Positions 44,841-54,898 are shown, numbered from the stretch's first letter. The stretch: 64,000 nt of DNA from Sphingomonas sp. TZW2008 (GCF_002117915.1 NZ_BDJB01000007.1:62001-126000); one strand, 5' to 3'. Notes: generated by a model from the sequence alone, not told the origin. Translations and numbers: made by a program.

Positions 44841-47153
44841 ATGGCGAGCAGGGCGCAACCGTCCTTGTGGCGCGAGACGGTGAAGGCGGGGGCGGTGCGC
44901 AGCGGCGCGCTCGTCACCGCGCTCGTGCTGTTCGCCGCCACCGCGCTGATGGCGCTCGCGCTCGCCAGCTATCGGCCGAGCGATGCGGCGCTCAACACCG
45001 CGGCGGCGGGAACCACGGGCAATCTGGCCGGCGTGCCCGGCGCGTGGTTCGCCGATCTCGCGCTCACCGTCTTCGGCCCGGCGGTCGCGCTGCTGCTGCC
45101 GATCGCGCCGATCGTCGCCCTGCGGCTGTGGCGCGAGCAGCCGGCGGGCGCGTGGCAGCGGATGCTTCGCCAGGCGGTGCTCGGTGTCGCGCTGATGGCG
45201 GTGGCGCTCGCCTGCGTCGCCGACGATGCGGTGCTCGCGCTGCCGTTCGGCTGGGGCGGCGCGATCGGGCTCGGCGGGGTTGCCGCCGCGCGCGCGGGGC
45301 TCGCCTATGCCAACAACCCGCTGATCGAATGGTGGAGCATCGTCGCGCTCGGCATCGTCACCGGCATCGCCGGCGCGATCGTCTGGGGCCGCAGCCTCGA
45401 GGTCGATATGCCGCGCGGCTGGATCGCGCGCCGCCGCGCGCGCCGCGCCGCCGCTTTCGACGATGGCTACCACGACGATTTCGACGATGCGATCGACGAC
45501 GAGCCGATCGAGCTCAAGCGCAAGGTCGTCACCCCGCGCGCCGTCGCGCAGCCCGATACCCGTCCCGCGCCCGTCATCAACGATCGCGCCGCGGCCCCCG
45601 CCAGCGTCACCAAGGCGCCGCGCCAGCCCAAGCTCGACCTGCGCGACGATTACGCGCTGCCGACGCTCGACATGCTCACCCCCGCCCCGCCCAAGCAGGG
45701 CGGCATGATCGACAAGACCGCGCTCGAGCGCAACGCGCGGCTGCTCGAGACGGTGCTCGACGATTTCAACGTCAAGGGATCGATCGTCGAGGTCCGCCCC
45801 GGCCCCGTCGTGACGATGTACGAGCTTGAGCCAGCGCCCGGCATCAAGGCGACACGCGTTGTCAGCCTTGCCGACGACATCGCGCGCAACATGAGCGCGA
45901 TCTCCGCCCGCGTCGCGACGATTCCGGGCCGCACCGTGATCGGCATCGAATTGCCCAACGCGCGCCGCGAGACCGTGTCGCTGCACGAGCTGATCGGCAG
46001 TCAGGCGTTCGAGGACCAGAACGCCTCGCTCCCCGTCATTCTGGGCAAGAACATCGCCGGCGATCCCGTCATCGCCGATCTCGCGCCGATGCCGCACCTG
46101 CTCGTCGCCGGCACCACCGGCTCGGGCAAGTCGGTCGGCCTCAACGCGATGATCCTGTCGCTGCTCTATCGGCTCACCCCCGATCAGTGCCGCATGATCA
46201 TGATCGATCCCAAGATGCTCGAACTGTCGATGTATGACGACATTCCGCATCTCCTCTCCCCCGTCGTCACCGATCCCGCCAAGGCCGTCCGCGCGCTCAA
46301 ATGGGCGGTCGAGCAGATGGAGGATCGCTATCGCCAGATGTCCTCGCTCGGCGTGCGTAGCCTCTCGGGCTTCAACGACAAGGTGCGCGCGGCGAAGGCG
46401 AAGGGCGCGCCGCTCGGGCGCAAGGTACAGTCGGGTTGGGACGAGAACGGCCGCCCGGTGTACGAGGAAGAGCAGCTCGACTATCAGGTGCTGCCGCAGA
46501 TCGTCGTGATCGTCGACGAGCTCGCCGATCTGATGATGACCGCCGGCAAGGAGGTCGAATTCCTCATCCAGCGCCTCGCGCAGAAGGCGCGCGCGGCGGG
46601 CATCCACCTCATCATGGCGACGCAGCGCCCGTCGGTCGACGTCATCACTGGCGTCATCAAGGCGAACCTGCCGACGCGGATCAGCTTCCACGTCACCTCG
46701 AAAATCGACTCGCGCACCATCCTCGGCGAACAGGGCGCGGAACAGCTGCTGGGCAAGGGCGACATGCTCTACATGCCCGGCGGCAAGGGCATCGTGCGCG
46801 TCCACGGCCCGTTCGTCAGCGACGAGGAAGTGCAGCGCGTCACCGATCACTGGCGCGCGCAGGGCCAGCCCGATTACGTCTCGTCCGTCACCGAAGAGCC
46901 CGAACAGAGCTTCGAACTCGAAGGCGCACCGACCGGAGAGGATTCGGCGGAGGACCAGCAGTATCGCGCCGCGATCCAGCTCGTCTGCGGCAGCCAGAAG
47001 GCGTCCACCTCGTGGCTGCAGCGCCAATTGCGCATCGGCTACAATTCCGCCGCGCGCCTCATCGAGCGGATGGAAAAGGACGGCATCGTCGGCCGTCCCG
47101 ACCACGTCGGCCGCCGCGAGGTACTCCGCGACACCGACGGGCAGCCGATCTAG
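44841..47153 (+). CDS. ftsK: DNA translocase FtsK
   Basis: A 770-residue FtsK/SpoIIIE translocase. N-terminal membrane helices (residues about 20-190) anchor it at the septum. A short linker with acidic and Pro-rich parts follows, then the motor with alpha/beta domains. Walker A is GTTGSGKS (424-431) and Walker B is QIVVIVDELADLMM. The C-terminal winged-helix gamma domain ends the protein (ASTSWLQRQLRIGYNSAARLIERME) and reads KOPS-type sequences. It pumps chromosome ends during division and activates XerCD at dif. The linker is shorter than in E. coli, as is usual in alphaproteobacteria. Confidence 0.97.
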   Translation: MASRAQPSLWRETVKAGAVRSGALVTALVLFAATALMALALASYRPSDAALNTAAAGTTGNLAGVPGAWFADLALTVFGPAVALLLPIAPIVALRLWREQPAGAWQRMLRQAVLGVALMAVALACVADDAVLALPFGWGGAIGLGGVAAARAGLAYANNPLIEWWSIVALGIVTGIAGAIVWGRSLEVDMPRGWIARRRARRAAAFDDGYHDDFDDAIDDEPIELKRKVVTPRAVAQPDTRPAPVINDRAAAPASVTKAPRQPKLDLRDDYALPTLDMLTPAPPKQGGMIDKTALERNARLLETVLDDFNVKGSIVEVRPGPVVTMYELEPAPGIKATRVVSLADDIARNMSAISARVATIPGRTVIGIELPNARRETVSLHELIGSQAFEDQNASLPVILGKNIAGDPVIADLAPMPHLLVAGTTGSGKSVGLNAMILSLLYRLTPDQCRMIMIDPKMLELSMYDDIPHLLSPVVTDPAKAVRALKWAVEQMEDRYRQMSSLGVRSLSGFNDKVRAAKAKGAPLGRKVQSGWDENGRPVYEEEQLDYQVLPQIVVIVDELADLMMTAGKEVEFLIQRLAQKARAAGIHLIMATQRPSVDVITGVIKANLPTRISFHVTSKIDSRTILGEQGAEQLLGKGDMLYMPGGKGIVRVHGPFVSDEEVQRVTDHWRAQGQPDYVSSVTEEPEQSFELEGAPTGEDSAEDQQYRAAIQLVCGSQKASTSWLQRQLRIGYNSAARLIERMEKDGIVGRPDHVGRREVLRDTDGQPI

Positions 47154-47166
47154 GCGGGCACCAGCC

Positions 47167-47242
47167 GTCATCGCGAGCGCAGCGAAGCAACACCGGCTCA
47201 CGTGCAGGAGGTTAGATCGCCTCGCTACGCTCGCATCGACGG
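47167..47242. repeat. Second REP-like palindromic element
   Basis: The left arm GTCATCGCGAGCGCAGCGAA begins 14 bases past the ftsK stop. The right arm (47215-47240), as reverse complement, starts GTCGATGCGAGCGTAGCGAG. About 18 of 26 positions pair. The consensus matches the element after gltB. The divergence between the arms suggests an older copy. Confidence 0.65.
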
Positions 47243-47344
47243 ACATAGGTTCGAATGCCACCCCGGGCCAGGCTGGGGCGGCGCCGAGAGATGTTCGTCA
47301 ACTCTGTCGATCCGTAGGTTCACGCGAGACCGCCGCGTGCCGCA

Positions 47345-48355
47345 TCAGCCGAACCGCGCCACGCTGTCCGAAACCATGCGGACGAGATCGACCTGTCCCG
47401 CCGTCCGCGTCTTGGCATAGACGCGTTTAGAATAATTGCGCGCCGTCTCGATCGTCAGCCCGAGCGCCGCCGCCGCCGCCGTCAGCGAAGCCCCGGCCCC
47501 GATCGCCGCCGCGAAGCGCGCCTCGCTCGGCGCCAGTCCGTGCAGCGTCGCCAAAATCGCGGCGCGCGCGGCGGGATCCCCTTCACCCTCGGTAGAGATC
47601 AGCCCGATCGCCGCCGCCGGCGTCACCGTCGTCGCCATCTCGACCGACGTGGCCGGCAGCAGCAGCATCGCCGCCGGGCCCCTGCTCTCCAGTGGCACTG
47701 CCAACGCGTCGCGCGGCGCGTGACAGAAATTTGCGATCGCCAGCGCCGCGTCGCGGCCCACCGGCCCGGCACCGCGCCAGGTCCCAAGCCGCTCCCCGAT
47801 CCCATCGCCGAACGTTGCTTCGGCCACCCTCGACATCGCTAGCACGCGCGCATCCCGCGCCAGCGCGATCCACCCCACACCGGCGCGCGCAAGGGCCGCC
47901 GCACCGATACCATCGCGGAGCGCATGGCGATCGAGCGCCTGCCGCGTGCGCACGGCGATCGCGAGGTGCGGCGCTAGGCCCGTCAGCACGGCCCCGTCCG
48001 CCGCCGCGAAATCGCGCTGCCCGCGCCAGACTGCCAGCCAGGCGCTCGCCCCGTCGCCACCCTCGACGCGGATGATACGGCCGACGCCCGGCGCATCCGC
48101 ATCACACTCGCTAAGCGCGTAGACGCGACCTGCTCGCAACGTCCCCTGCCATGTTCCGCCACGCATCCGCGCCACCAGGCCCGACGCGAACCCGATCGCG
48201 GCTCCACCACCCGCTGGCCGCACGTCGATCATGGCTCCATCGGCACGCGTCCGCTGCCGCAACCGATCGAGGAACATCGCCCAGGGCGCCCACTCATGCA
48301 CCCCCTCGTGCAAGGGCGTCACCAAGTCGGTAAAGTCCGAACGCGTCATCGCCAT
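47345..48355 (-). CDS. LuxR-type helix-turn-helix regulator divergent from cysD
   Basis: A 336-residue protein. The C-terminal 60 residues are a LuxR/FixJ-type HTH ([48 protein letters not shown]). The rest has no receiver or autoinducer domain I recognise and may be a PAS- or GAF-like sensor. The ATG at 48355 is chosen because a GGGAGG site lies seven bases upstream, formed by half of a 16-bp palindrome. It is divergent from cysD with 74 bases between starts, so control of sulfate activation is plausible but inferred. Confidence 0.83.
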   Translation of the reverse strand: MAMTRSDFTDLVTPLHEGVHEWAPWAMFLDRLRQRTRADGAMIDVRPAGGGAAIGFASGLVARMRGGTWQGTLRAGRVYALSECDADAPGVGRIIRVEGGDGASAWLAVWRGQRDFAAADGAVLTGLAPHLAIAVRTRQALDRHALRDGIGAAALARAGVGWIALARDARVLAMSRVAEATFGDGIGERLGTWRGAGPVGRDAALAIANFCHAPRDALAVPLESRGPAAMLLLPATSVEMATTVTPAAAIGLISTEGEGDPAARAAILATLHGLAPSEARFAAAIGAGASLTAAAAALGLTIETARNYSKRVYAKTRTAGQVDLVRMVSDSVARFG

Positions 48356-48362
48356 GCAGTAC

Positions 48363-48378
48363 CCTCCCATATGGGAGG
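48363..48378. promoter_or_regulatory. Perfect 16-bp palindrome between LuxR-type gene and cysD
   Basis: CCTCCCATATGGGAGG reads the same on both strands. Its GGGAGG halves sit at ribosome-site distance from ATG codons on each strand: seven bases before the regulator start on minus, four bases before a 16-codon leader on plus. It may also be an operator for the regulator. Confidence 0.65.
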
Positions 48379-48382
48379 TGCC

Positions 48383-48433
48383 ATGTCACGTGCTGCGCGG
48401 CATGTTCCACGTGGATCATCGGAGCCAGTATGA
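48383..48433 (+). CDS. Possible 16-residue leader peptide coupled to cysD
   Basis: A short frame, [16 protein letters not shown], with a GGGAGG site four bases upstream. Its stop overlaps the cysD ATG (ATGA), giving possible translational coupling. No Cys codons are present, so it is not a classic cysteine attenuator. cysD also has its own GGAG site. Composition is too short to judge; it may be chance. Confidence 0.35.
   Translation: MSRAARHVPRGSSEPV
48403..48418. other. parS-like 16-mer upstream of cysD (one mismatch)
   Basis: TGTTCCACGTGGATCA differs at one base from the perfect palindrome TGTTCCACGTGGAACA found in rsmG. It lies 12 bases before the cysD start. It could bind ParB weakly or be a coincidence of the CACGTG core. 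Confidence 0.45.
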
Positions 48434-49338
48434 CCGCGCGCACCCTCACGCATCTCGAACGGCTAGAGGCCGAATCGATCCACATCATGCGCGAGGTCGT
48501 CGCCGAGAGCGAACGACCGGTGATGCTCTACTCGGTGGGCAAGGATTCGGCGGTGATGCTGCACCTTGCCCGCAAGGCCTTCTATCCCGCCCCGCCGCCC
48601 TTCCCTTTGCTCCACGTCGACACGACGTGGAAGTTTAAGGCGATGTACGAGCTGCGCGACCGCATGGCGCGCGAAAGCGGTATGGAGCTCTTAGTCCACA
48701 AGAATCCGGAAGCCGAAGCGCGTGGGATCAATCCGTTCGATCACGGCCCCTTGCACACCGACATGTGGAAGACCGAGGGTCTGAAGCAGGCGCTCGACAA
48801 GTACGGGTTCGACGTCGCCTTTGGCGGCGCACGCCGCGACGAGGAGAAAAGCCGCGCGAAGGAACGCGTCTTTTCCTTCCGTTCGGCCAATCACCGCTGG
48901 GACCCCAAGAACCAGCGCCCGGAACTGTGGAACCTGTACAACGCCCGCAAGGCGCGCGGCGAAAGCATCCGGGTGTTCCCAATTTCGAATTGGACCGAAC
49001 TCGATATCTGGCAGTATATCCAGCTCAACGACATACCGATCGTCCCGCTCTATTTCTCTGCGAAGCGCCCGACCGTCGAGCGAGACGGGCTGCTGCTGAT
49101 GGTCGATGACGATCGCTTCCCGCTGCGCGAAGGCGAAGTGCCGGTCGAACGATCGATCCGCTTCCGCACGCTCGGCTGCTACCCGCTCACCGGCGCGGTC
49201 GAGAGCGAGGCTGCGACACTGTCGGAAGTGATCCAGGAAATGCTCCTCACCACCACCAGCGAGCGCCAGGGCCGCGCGATCGACAAGGATGCCGGCGCAG
49301 CGAGCATGGAGAAGAAGAAGCAGGAAGGATATTTCTGA
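48430..49338 (+). CDS. cysD: Sulfate adenylyltransferase subunit 2
   Basis: A 302-residue ATP-sulfurylase catalytic subunit of the PP-loop family. The loop [10 protein letters not shown] (35-40 region) binds [39 protein letters not shown] and [18 protein letters not shown] follow as in the family. With CysN it makes adenosine 5'-phosphosulfate from sulfate and ATP, driven by GTP hydrolysis. A GGAG site five bases before the ATG supports this start. A hairpin follows directly after the stop, then a gap of about 160 bases to cysNC. Confidence 0.98.
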   Translation: MTARTLTHLERLEAESIHIMREVVAESERPVMLYSVGKDSAVMLHLARKAFYPAPPPFPLLHVDTTWKFKAMYELRDRMARESGMELLVHKNPEAEARGINPFDHGPLHTDMWKTEGLKQALDKYGFDVAFGGARRDEEKSRAKERVFSFRSANHRWDPKNQRPELWNLYNARKARGESIRVFPISNWTELDIWQYIQLNDIPIVPLYFSAKRPTVERDGLLLMVDDDRFPLREGEVPVERSIRFRTLGCYPLTGAVESEAATLSEVIQEMLLTTTSERQGRAIDKDAGAASMEKKKQEGYF

Positions 49339-49493
49339 TGCTGCAAAGTGATACTTTGCAGCAGGTTGAAATGCGCGCGGCTCGACCGGCTCGCGTCCCC
49401 GCCATCATCTTCGCCACGGGGATGCAATCGGACTGTCTGCCCGGGCGCGATCACCCGCTACGGTCGAGCGCTTTCGCGGAAAGGACTAGGTAA
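49338..49493 (+). CDS. Possible 51-residue open frame between cysD and cysNC
   Basis: The ATG overlaps the cysD stop (TGATG) and the frame runs to a TAA three bases before the cysNC start, filling the gap. It has no recognised domain; it is Arg/Ala-rich, with IIFATGMQSDCLPG in the middle. Its first bases are part of a hairpin. It may be coding or just an open spacer. Confidence 0.3.
   Translation: MLQSDTLQQVEMRAARPARVPAIIFATGMQSDCLPGRDHPLRSSAFAERTR
49339..49363 (+). promoter_or_regulatory. Perfect hairpin right after cysD
   Basis: Arms TGCTGCAAAGT and ACTTTGCAGCA pair at 11 bp around a 3-base loop (gat), starting at the first base after the cysD stop. No U-run follows, so it is probably an RNA processing or stability element setting the cysD to cysN ratio, rather than a terminator. 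Confidence 0.6.
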
Positions 49494-49496
49494 GTC

Positions 49497-51437
49497 ATGG
49501 CGAGCACTGCCTCCGAAGCCGCCCAGCAATCCGCCTACCAAGTCGATGCGCTCATCGCTGAGGACATTGACGCCTATCTCGATCGCCACCAGCACAAGTC
49601 GCTGCTTCGCTTCATCACCTGCGGCTCGGTCGACGATGGCAAGTCGACGTTGATCGGCCGCCTGCTCTATGATTCGAAGATGATCTTCGAGGATCAGCTG
49701 GCCGCGCTCGAAACCGATTCGAAGAAAGTCGGCACGCAGGGTCAGGAGATCGACTTCGCCCTCCTCGTCGACGGGCTCGCCGCCGAGCGCGAGCAGGGCA
49801 TCACGATCGACGTCGCCTATCGCTTCTTCGCGACCGAAAAGCGCAAGTTCATCGTCGCCGACACGCCCGGCCACGAACAATATACCCGCAACATGGTCAC
49901 CGGCGCCTCGACCGCCGATCTCGCGGTGATCCTGGTCGATGCGCGCAAGGGCATCCTTACGCAGACACGCCGTCACAGTTACCTCGCGCACCTCATCGGC
50001 ATCCGCCACATCGTGCTTGCGGTGAACAAGATGGATCTCGTCGGCTACGATCAGGCGCGCTTCGACGCGATCGTCGCCGACTACGCAGCGTTCGCCGCCA
50101 CGATCGGCATTACCGATTTTACCGCGTTGCCGATCTCCGGGTTCAAGGGCGACAACATCACTGCCGCCTCACCCAACACCCTATGGTACACCGGCCCCTC
50201 GCTGGTCGCGCATCTCGAGGCGGTCGAGATCGATGCCGAAGCGGATCAGGCAAAACCGTTCCGCCTGCCTGTGCAATGGGTCAACCGCCCCAATCTTGAC
50301 TTCCGCGGCTTCGCCGGTCTCGTCGCCACCGGCACGATCAGGCCGGGCGACCCCGTCCGCATCCTCCCCTCGGGCAAGACCTCGACCGTCGCGCGCATCG
50401 TCACGCTCGACGGCGATCTCGATCAGGCGGTGGCCGGTCAGTCGATCACGCTCACGCTCGCGGACGAGGTCGATTGCTCGCGCGGTGACGTCATCGCTGC
50501 CGCCGACGCCCCGCCGCAGGTCGCCGACCAGTTTGAGGCGACGATCATCTGGATGGCTGAGGACGAGATGCTCCCCGGCCGCTCCTACTGGCTGAAACTT
50601 GGTACGCAGACCGCGACCGCGACGGTGCAAGCGCCGAAATACCAGATCAACGTCAACACGATGGAGCAGCTCGCAGCGAAGACGCTCGATCTCAACGCGA
50701 TCGGCGTCGCCAATCTCTCCACCGACAAGCCGCTGGTGTTCGAGCCTTATGCCGACGGCCACTCTAGCCCGAACAAGGCGCTGGGTGGCTTCATCCTCGT
50801 CGACAAGTTGACCAACGCCACCGTTGCCGCCGGGATGCTGCACTTCGCCCTGCGCCGGGCGCAGAACGTCCACTGGCAGCCAACCGACGTCAGCCGCGAG
50901 ACGCTGGCCGCACTCAAGAACCAGAAGCCCGTCGTCCTGTGGTTCACCGGCCTCTCGGGCGCGGGCAAATCGACGATCGCCAACATCGTCGAGAAGAAGC
51001 TGGTGCGGATGAACCGTCACACCTTCCTGCTCGATGGCGACAACGTGCGCCACGGCCTCAACCGCGATCTCGGCTTCACCGATGCCGATCGCGTTGAGAA
51101 CATCCGCCGCGTCGGCGAGGTCGCCAAGCTGATGACCGACGCCGGGCTGATCGTCGTCACGGCATTCATCTCGCCGTTCCGCGCCGAACGCGACATGGTG
51201 CGCCAAATGATGCGCCCCGGCGAGTTCATCGAAGTGCACATCGACACCTCTCTCGAGGAAGCCGAACGCCGCGACGTGAAGGGCCTCTACGCCAAGGCAC
51301 GCGCGGGACAGCTCGCCAACTTTACCGGCATCGACAGCCCGTACGAGCCGCCCGAGGATCCCGAGATTCGCATCGACACCGCGCAGCTGACGCCAGAGGA
51401 AGCCGCCGAGCTGATCATTCAGAGGATCATCCCGTGA
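49497..51437 (+). CDS. cysNC: Bifunctional sulfate adenylyltransferase subunit 1 / APS kinase
   Basis: A 646-residue fusion. Residues 1-445 are the GTPase subunit of ATP sulfurylase, EF-Tu-like: GSVDDGKS (43-50), the [12 protein letters not shown] switch and NKMDLVGYD. Residues about 465-640 are adenylylsulfate kinase with P-loop GLSGAGKS (485-492) and the [15 protein letters not shown] substrate site. Together with CysD it makes APS and then PAPS. The fusion is common in proteobacteria. The ATG follows an aaggactagg ribosome site. cysQ overlaps its stop by 4 bases. Confidence 0.98.
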   Translation: MASTASEAAQQSAYQVDALIAEDIDAYLDRHQHKSLLRFITCGSVDDGKSTLIGRLLYDSKMIFEDQLAALETDSKKVGTQGQEIDFALLVDGLAAEREQGITIDVAYRFFATEKRKFIVADTPGHEQYTRNMVTGASTADLAVILVDARKGILTQTRRHSYLAHLIGIRHIVLAVNKMDLVGYDQARFDAIVADYAAFAATIGITDFTALPISGFKGDNITAASPNTLWYTGPSLVAHLEAVEIDAEADQAKPFRLPVQWVNRPNLDFRGFAGLVATGTIRPGDPVRILPSGKTSTVARIVTLDGDLDQAVAGQSITLTLADEVDCSRGDVIAAADAPPQVADQFEATIIWMAEDEMLPGRSYWLKLGTQTATATVQAPKYQINVNTMEQLAAKTLDLNAIGVANLSTDKPLVFEPYADGHSSPNKALGGFILVDKLTNATVAAGMLHFALRRAQNVHWQPTDVSRETLAALKNQKPVVLWFTGLSGAGKSTIANIVEKKLVRMNRHTFLLDGDNVRHGLNRDLGFTDADRVENIRRVGEVAKLMTDAGLIVVTAFISPFRAERDMVRQMMRPGEFIEVHIDTSLEEAERRDVKGLYAKARAGQLANFTGIDSPYEPPEDPEIRIDTAQLTPEEAAELIIQRIIP

Positions 51438-52186
51438 GCGCCGGTATGACCGATGCCGAACTCGCCGCGCACCTCGCTGAGACCGCTGGCCGCATCCTGA
51501 TCGACGTGCGCAATGCCGGCGTCTTCTCCGAAAAGGCGCTGGGCAAAGCGGGTGACCAAACCGCCAACCAGTTCCTCGTCCACGCGATCCGCGAAGCACG
51601 CCCCGACGACGGGCTGCTTTCGGAGGAGATGAAGGACAATGGCGAGCGGCTCGCCAAGTCGCGCGTGTGGATCGTCGATCCCGTCGATGGCACGCGCGAA
51701 TATGGCGAGAAGCGCGCCGACTGGGCGGTGCACGTCGGCCTTGCGGTCGACGGCCAACCCGTGATCGGCGCGGTGGCGCTGCCCGATGCCGGGCTCGTAC
51801 TACGCTCTGATCGTCCCGCCCCGGTGCCGCCGTCGCCGACGCCGCTACGCATGCTCGTCAGTCGTACGCGTCCGGCGAAGGAGGCGCTCGCGGTCGCCGA
51901 GCGGCTCGGCGCCGATCTTGTCCCGATGGGCTCGGCGGGCGCAAAAGCGATGGCCGTCGTGCGCGGCGATGCCGACATCTATCTTCACTCTGGCGGCCAA
52001 TTCGAATGGGACTCGATGGCGCCCGTCGCGGTGGCATTGGCGCACGGCCTGCACTGCTCGCGGATCGACGGCAGCCCGCTGATCTACAACCGAGAAGACG
52101 TCTACCTGCCCGATCTGCTGATCTGTCCCAAGCCTCTCGCCGCCAAGATACTGACGATCATCGCCGGGCTCGATCCTGCAACATGA
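51434..52186 (+). CDS. cysQ: 3'(2'),5'-bisphosphate nucleotidase CysQ
   Basis: A 250-residue member of the inositol-phosphatase superfamily. The metal-binding motif is [13 protein letters not shown], with the upstream EE in LLSEEM and the C-terminal [15 protein letters not shown]. It removes the 3'-phosphate from PAP (and PAPS), preventing inhibition by the by-product of PAPS use. The GTG start forms a GTGA overlap with cysNC, so it completes the sulfate-activation operon. Presence of CysC and CysQ implies a PAPS route or sulfation. Confidence 0.95.
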   Translation: MSAGMTDAELAAHLAETAGRILIDVRNAGVFSEKALGKAGDQTANQFLVHAIREARPDDGLLSEEMKDNGERLAKSRVWIVDPVDGTREYGEKRADWAVHVGLAVDGQPVIGAVALPDAGLVLRSDRPAPVPPSPTPLRMLVSRTRPAKEALAVAERLGADLVPMGSAGAKAMAVVRGDADIYLHSGGQFEWDSMAPVAVALAHGLHCSRIDGSPLIYNREDVYLPDLLICPKPLAAKILTIIAGLDPAT

Positions 52187-52246
52187 CCGTCTGCCCGCCA
52201 CGGTGCGGGATGGTCAGCCCACGCCGCGGCGGTTAGATCGCCGGTG

Positions 52247-52549
52247 ATGGAGTATGTTGCGCTCAAGCAATTCGTCGCCGACATGATCGCGCCCGGCAGC
52301 GATTCGCTCGCGCACGTCCACGGCGGCATGGCGGTATTGTTGCTCGCGCGGCTGATCACGCGTCGCTCGCTCGCCACACCGATTCCGCTCGCCTGCGTTA
52401 TCGTGATGCAGGCACTTAACGAGTGTATCGATCGCTACAATCACGGCTCGTGGCGCTGGCCGGATACGATCGGCGACACGATCAACACGCTGTTCTGGCC
52501 GATCGTGCTGTTCATCGGCCTGCGCTGGCGGCGGCAGCGCGAGCAATAG
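52247..52549 (+). CDS. VanZ-like small membrane protein
   Basis: A 100-residue protein with two or three hydrophobic segments (GGMAVLLLARLI, PIPLACVIVMQAL, TLFWPIVLFIGL). The conserved-looking NECIDRY, GSWRWPDTIGDTINT block with acidic and aromatic residues resembles the VanZ-like family. Function in Gram-negatives is unknown. It lies 60 bases after cysQ and could be at the end of that operon. The ATG at 52247 is chosen over the GTG just before it. Confidence 0.65.
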   Translation: MEYVALKQFVADMIAPGSDSLAHVHGGMAVLLLARLITRRSLATPIPLACVIVMQALNECIDRYNHGSWRWPDTIGDTINTLFWPIVLFIGLRWRRQREQ

Positions 52550-52574
52550 GGTCGCTCGCGCCGCCGCCCGCTGT

Positions 52575-53276
52575 TCAGCCGAGATGCTCGGCGAAGAACG
52601 CCGCGGTGCGCTCGTCCGCCAGCTGAGCCGACGCTTCCGATCGCCGGTCGCCCATCTCGGTTGCGAAGCCGTGATCCTCGCCGGCGTAATCGTAGAGCGT
52701 CACCTTGGGATGATCGTCGAGACCCGCGTGCATCGCCGCCTGCGTCGGCTTGTCGACGAACCCGTCCTCGGTCGGGATATGCAACAGCACCGGATTAGCG
52801 ATCGCATGCTTCTCGCCGAGCAGACCGTCGATCCCGACGCCATAATAGCCGACACTCGCGTCGACGTCCGTCCGGCACGCGGTCTTGAACGCAAGCCGCC
52901 CGCCGAGGCAGTAGCCGATCGCCCCTACCTTGCCGGCGCCGCCCAACAGATCACGCGCGCGGTGAATCGTCGCTTCGATATCGCGAATGCCCGCATCCTG
53001 ATCGAACTGGCCAAACAGGTCGAGCCCCGCCTGCAGTTCCTCGGGAACGTCGGGGTTGAGCTCAACGCCTGGCTTGATGCGCCAAAACAGATCCGGCGCG
53101 ATCGCGAGATAGCCCTGCGCCGCCAGCCGATCGCACTTCTGCCGGATCCCCGCATTGACGCCGAACACCTCCTGGATGACGACGATCGCGGCGCGCGGCG
53201 TCGTCTCCGGCTCGGCGCGATAGGCCTTGAAGCTGCCCTCGCCGTTCAGCGCCGTGACGTCGATCATCTCACCCAT
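52575..53276 (-). CDS. Dienelactone hydrolase family protein
   Basis: A 233-residue alpha/beta hydrolase. The catalytic triad of the family is visible: nucleophile Cys in IGYCLGG, Asp in the late TEDGFVDKP region, and His in GEDHGFA; the assisting Glu is in IQEVFG. It would hydrolyse dienelactones or related small esters. The ATG at 53276 is favoured over 53282 because the AGGA site then has normal spacing (six bases). It is convergent with the VanZ-like gene, with 25 bases between stops. Confidence 0.93.
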   Translation of the reverse strand: MGEMIDVTALNGEGSFKAYRAEPETTPRAAIVVIQEVFGVNAGIRQKCDRLAAQGYLAIAPDLFWRIKPGVELNPDVPEELQAGLDLFGQFDQDAGIRDIEATIHRARDLLGGAGKVGAIGYCLGGRLAFKTACRTDVDASVGYYGVGIDGLLGEKHAIANPVLLHIPTEDGFVDKPTQAAMHAGLDDHPKVTLYDYAGEDHGFATEMGDRRSEASAQLADERTAAFFAEHLG

Positions 53277-53393
53277 TGTCATTCCTCTCAGCTAGGCAGC
53301 GCCGCCACGGTTGCGATCGAGATACGATCGCGGGCATAGCGCGTCGCGGGTGACGCTATCGTCCCCGGCCATGGGGCTCAAGGGAGCGCGACG

Positions 53394-53627
53394 ATGAAGG
53401 TCACGATCGAGGTCGATTGCACGCCACAGGAGGCGCGCGGCGTCATGGGTTTGCCCGATCTCACGCCGTTGCACGATCGCTACGTTGCGATGATGCAGGA
53501 GACGATGCAGGGCAACCTGCGCCCCGAACTGCTCGAGAATATGGTCAAGAGCTGGGCGCCGATGGGCGATGCGGGCGCCGCCTTCTGGCGCCGTCTGTTC
53601 GAGGCGGGGACCAAGCCGGGCGGCTGA
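53394..53627 (+). CDS. DUF6489-type small protein upstream of mnmE
   Basis: A 77-residue protein. It begins with a beta strand (MKVTIEVDCTPQEARGVMGLPDL) and continues as a helical part (MMQETMQGNLRPELLENMVKSW, then GAAFWRRLFEAG). The sequence pattern matches the DUF6489 family of sphingomonads. The ATG has an agggagcg ribosome site, and its stop overlaps the mnmE start (TGATG), so it is translated with mnmE. Its role is unknown; the fixed position before mnmE hints at tRNA-modification or polyhydroxyalkanoate (phasin-like) function, which is inference. Confidence 0.8.
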   Translation: MKVTIEVDCTPQEARGVMGLPDLTPLHDRYVAMMQETMQGNLRPELLENMVKSWAPMGDAGAAFWRRLFEAGTKPGG

Positions 53628-54898
53628 TGGAGACGATCTTCGCGATCTCGAGCGGCCGTCCGCCCGCGGCGATCGCCGTAATGCGGATCAGCGGTCCCGC
53701 AGCGATCGCCGCCGCCACGCGACTGGCAGGCACCCTCCCCCCGCCACGACACGCCGCCGTCCGCGTCCTCCGCAACGGCGAAGACATCCTCGATCGCGCG
53801 CTCGTTCTTGTTTTCCCGGCGCCAAACACCGCAACGGGCGAGGACCTCGTCGAACTTCATCTTCACGGCGGCCGCGCTGTCGTTGCCGCAGTCGAATGCG
53901 CGCTTGCCGCGATGCCCGGGTGCCGTCCAGCGACCGCGGGCGTGTTTACCCGCCGCGCCCTCGGCAACGGCCGGATCGATCTTGTCCAGGCGCAGGGCCT
54001 CGCTGATCTTCTCGAGGCGGAGACCGAGCAGCAGCGGCGCCAGGCGCTCATGCATGCCGAAGGCGCGATCAGCCGGCAGATCGCTGCGTGGATGGCTGAT
54101 CTCTCCGCACTGCGCGCCCTCGTCGAAGCGACGATCGATTTCGATGATGAGGGTGATGTGTCGGCGATGGACACTGCCGTAGTCGATGAGCGCACCGCCG
54201 CGATCGCTAACGAGCTCTCCGCAGCGCTCGATCGTCCCTCGATCGAGCGCTACCGCGATGGTATTCGGGTGGTCCTGGTCGGCCCGCCAAACGCAGGCAA
54301 ATCGTCACTCTTCAACGCACTGATCGGCCGCGACGCGGCGATCGTCTCGCCCATTGCGGGGACGACGCGCGATCGGATCGAGGCGGCAGTCGTTCGCCGT
54401 GGGGCGGCCTACACGCTGGTCGACACCGCCGGGCTGCGCGACGCAACCGATGATCCAATCGAGCAGATCGGTATTGCCCGTACGCGCCTCGCACGCGACA
54501 CCGCTGATATCATCCTCGATCTGTCGGACGACGCGGTGACGGGGCCGCACACTATTGCCGTTCACGCGCGATCCGACATCCGCAGCGATAGGGCGCGTGA
54601 CGGAACGATAGCCACCGCTTGCGACGATCTCTCCTCGATCGACGTGCTGTGGGAGGCGATTGAGCAGCGACAGCGAACAATCATCGACGCGGGAGACGAA
54701 GCCGCTTTCCACGACCAGCAGCGACAGATGATCGGCACCGCCCACCTTGCCCTTGCGACGGCGCTGGGTACCGACGATCTACTCATTAAGGCCGAGGAGC
54801 TACGCGCCGCTTCGCAAGCGCTCGCGGCGCTGCTTGGTGTCGATTCGACCGAAGCGATGCTCGATGCTCTCTTCAGTAGGTTCTGTGTCGGGAAATAG
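53627..54898 (+). CDS. mnmE: tRNA modification GTPase MnmE
   Basis: A 423-residue GTPase that works with MnmG to put a carboxymethylaminomethyl group on U34 of certain tRNAs. The N-terminal folate-binding domain starts at [22 protein letters not shown]. The G domain has P-loop GPPNAGKSS (219-227), GTTRDRIE and DTAGLRD. The C-terminus ends with the diagnostic FCVGK, whose Cys is required for the reaction. It overlaps both DUF6489 and mnmG. The G domain is somewhat compact; total length is a little below the usual 450. Confidence 0.98.
   Translation: METIFAISSGRPPAAIAVMRISGPAAIAAATRLAGTLPPPRHAAVRVLRNGEDILDRALVLVFPAPNTATGEDLVELHLHGGRAVVAAVECALAAMPGCRPATAGVFTRRALGNGRIDLVQAQGLADLLEAETEQQRRQALMHAEGAISRQIAAWMADLSALRALVEATIDFDDEGDVSAMDTAVVDERTAAIANELSAALDRPSIERYRDGIRVVLVGPPNAGKSSLFNALIGRDAAIVSPIAGTTRDRIEAAVVRRGAAYTLVDTAGLRDATDDPIEQIGIARTRLARDTADIILDLSDDAVTGPHTIAVHARSDIRSDRARDGTIATACDDLSSIDVLWEAIEQRQRTIIDAGDEAAFHDQQRQMIGTAHLALATALGTDDLLIKAEELRAASQALAALLGVDSTEAMLDALFSRFCVGK

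Noticed and set aside
44655..47261. An 868-codon minus-strand frame over ftsK
   Set aside because: Shadow of ftsK; low-complexity Arg/Asp/His composition and no similarity.
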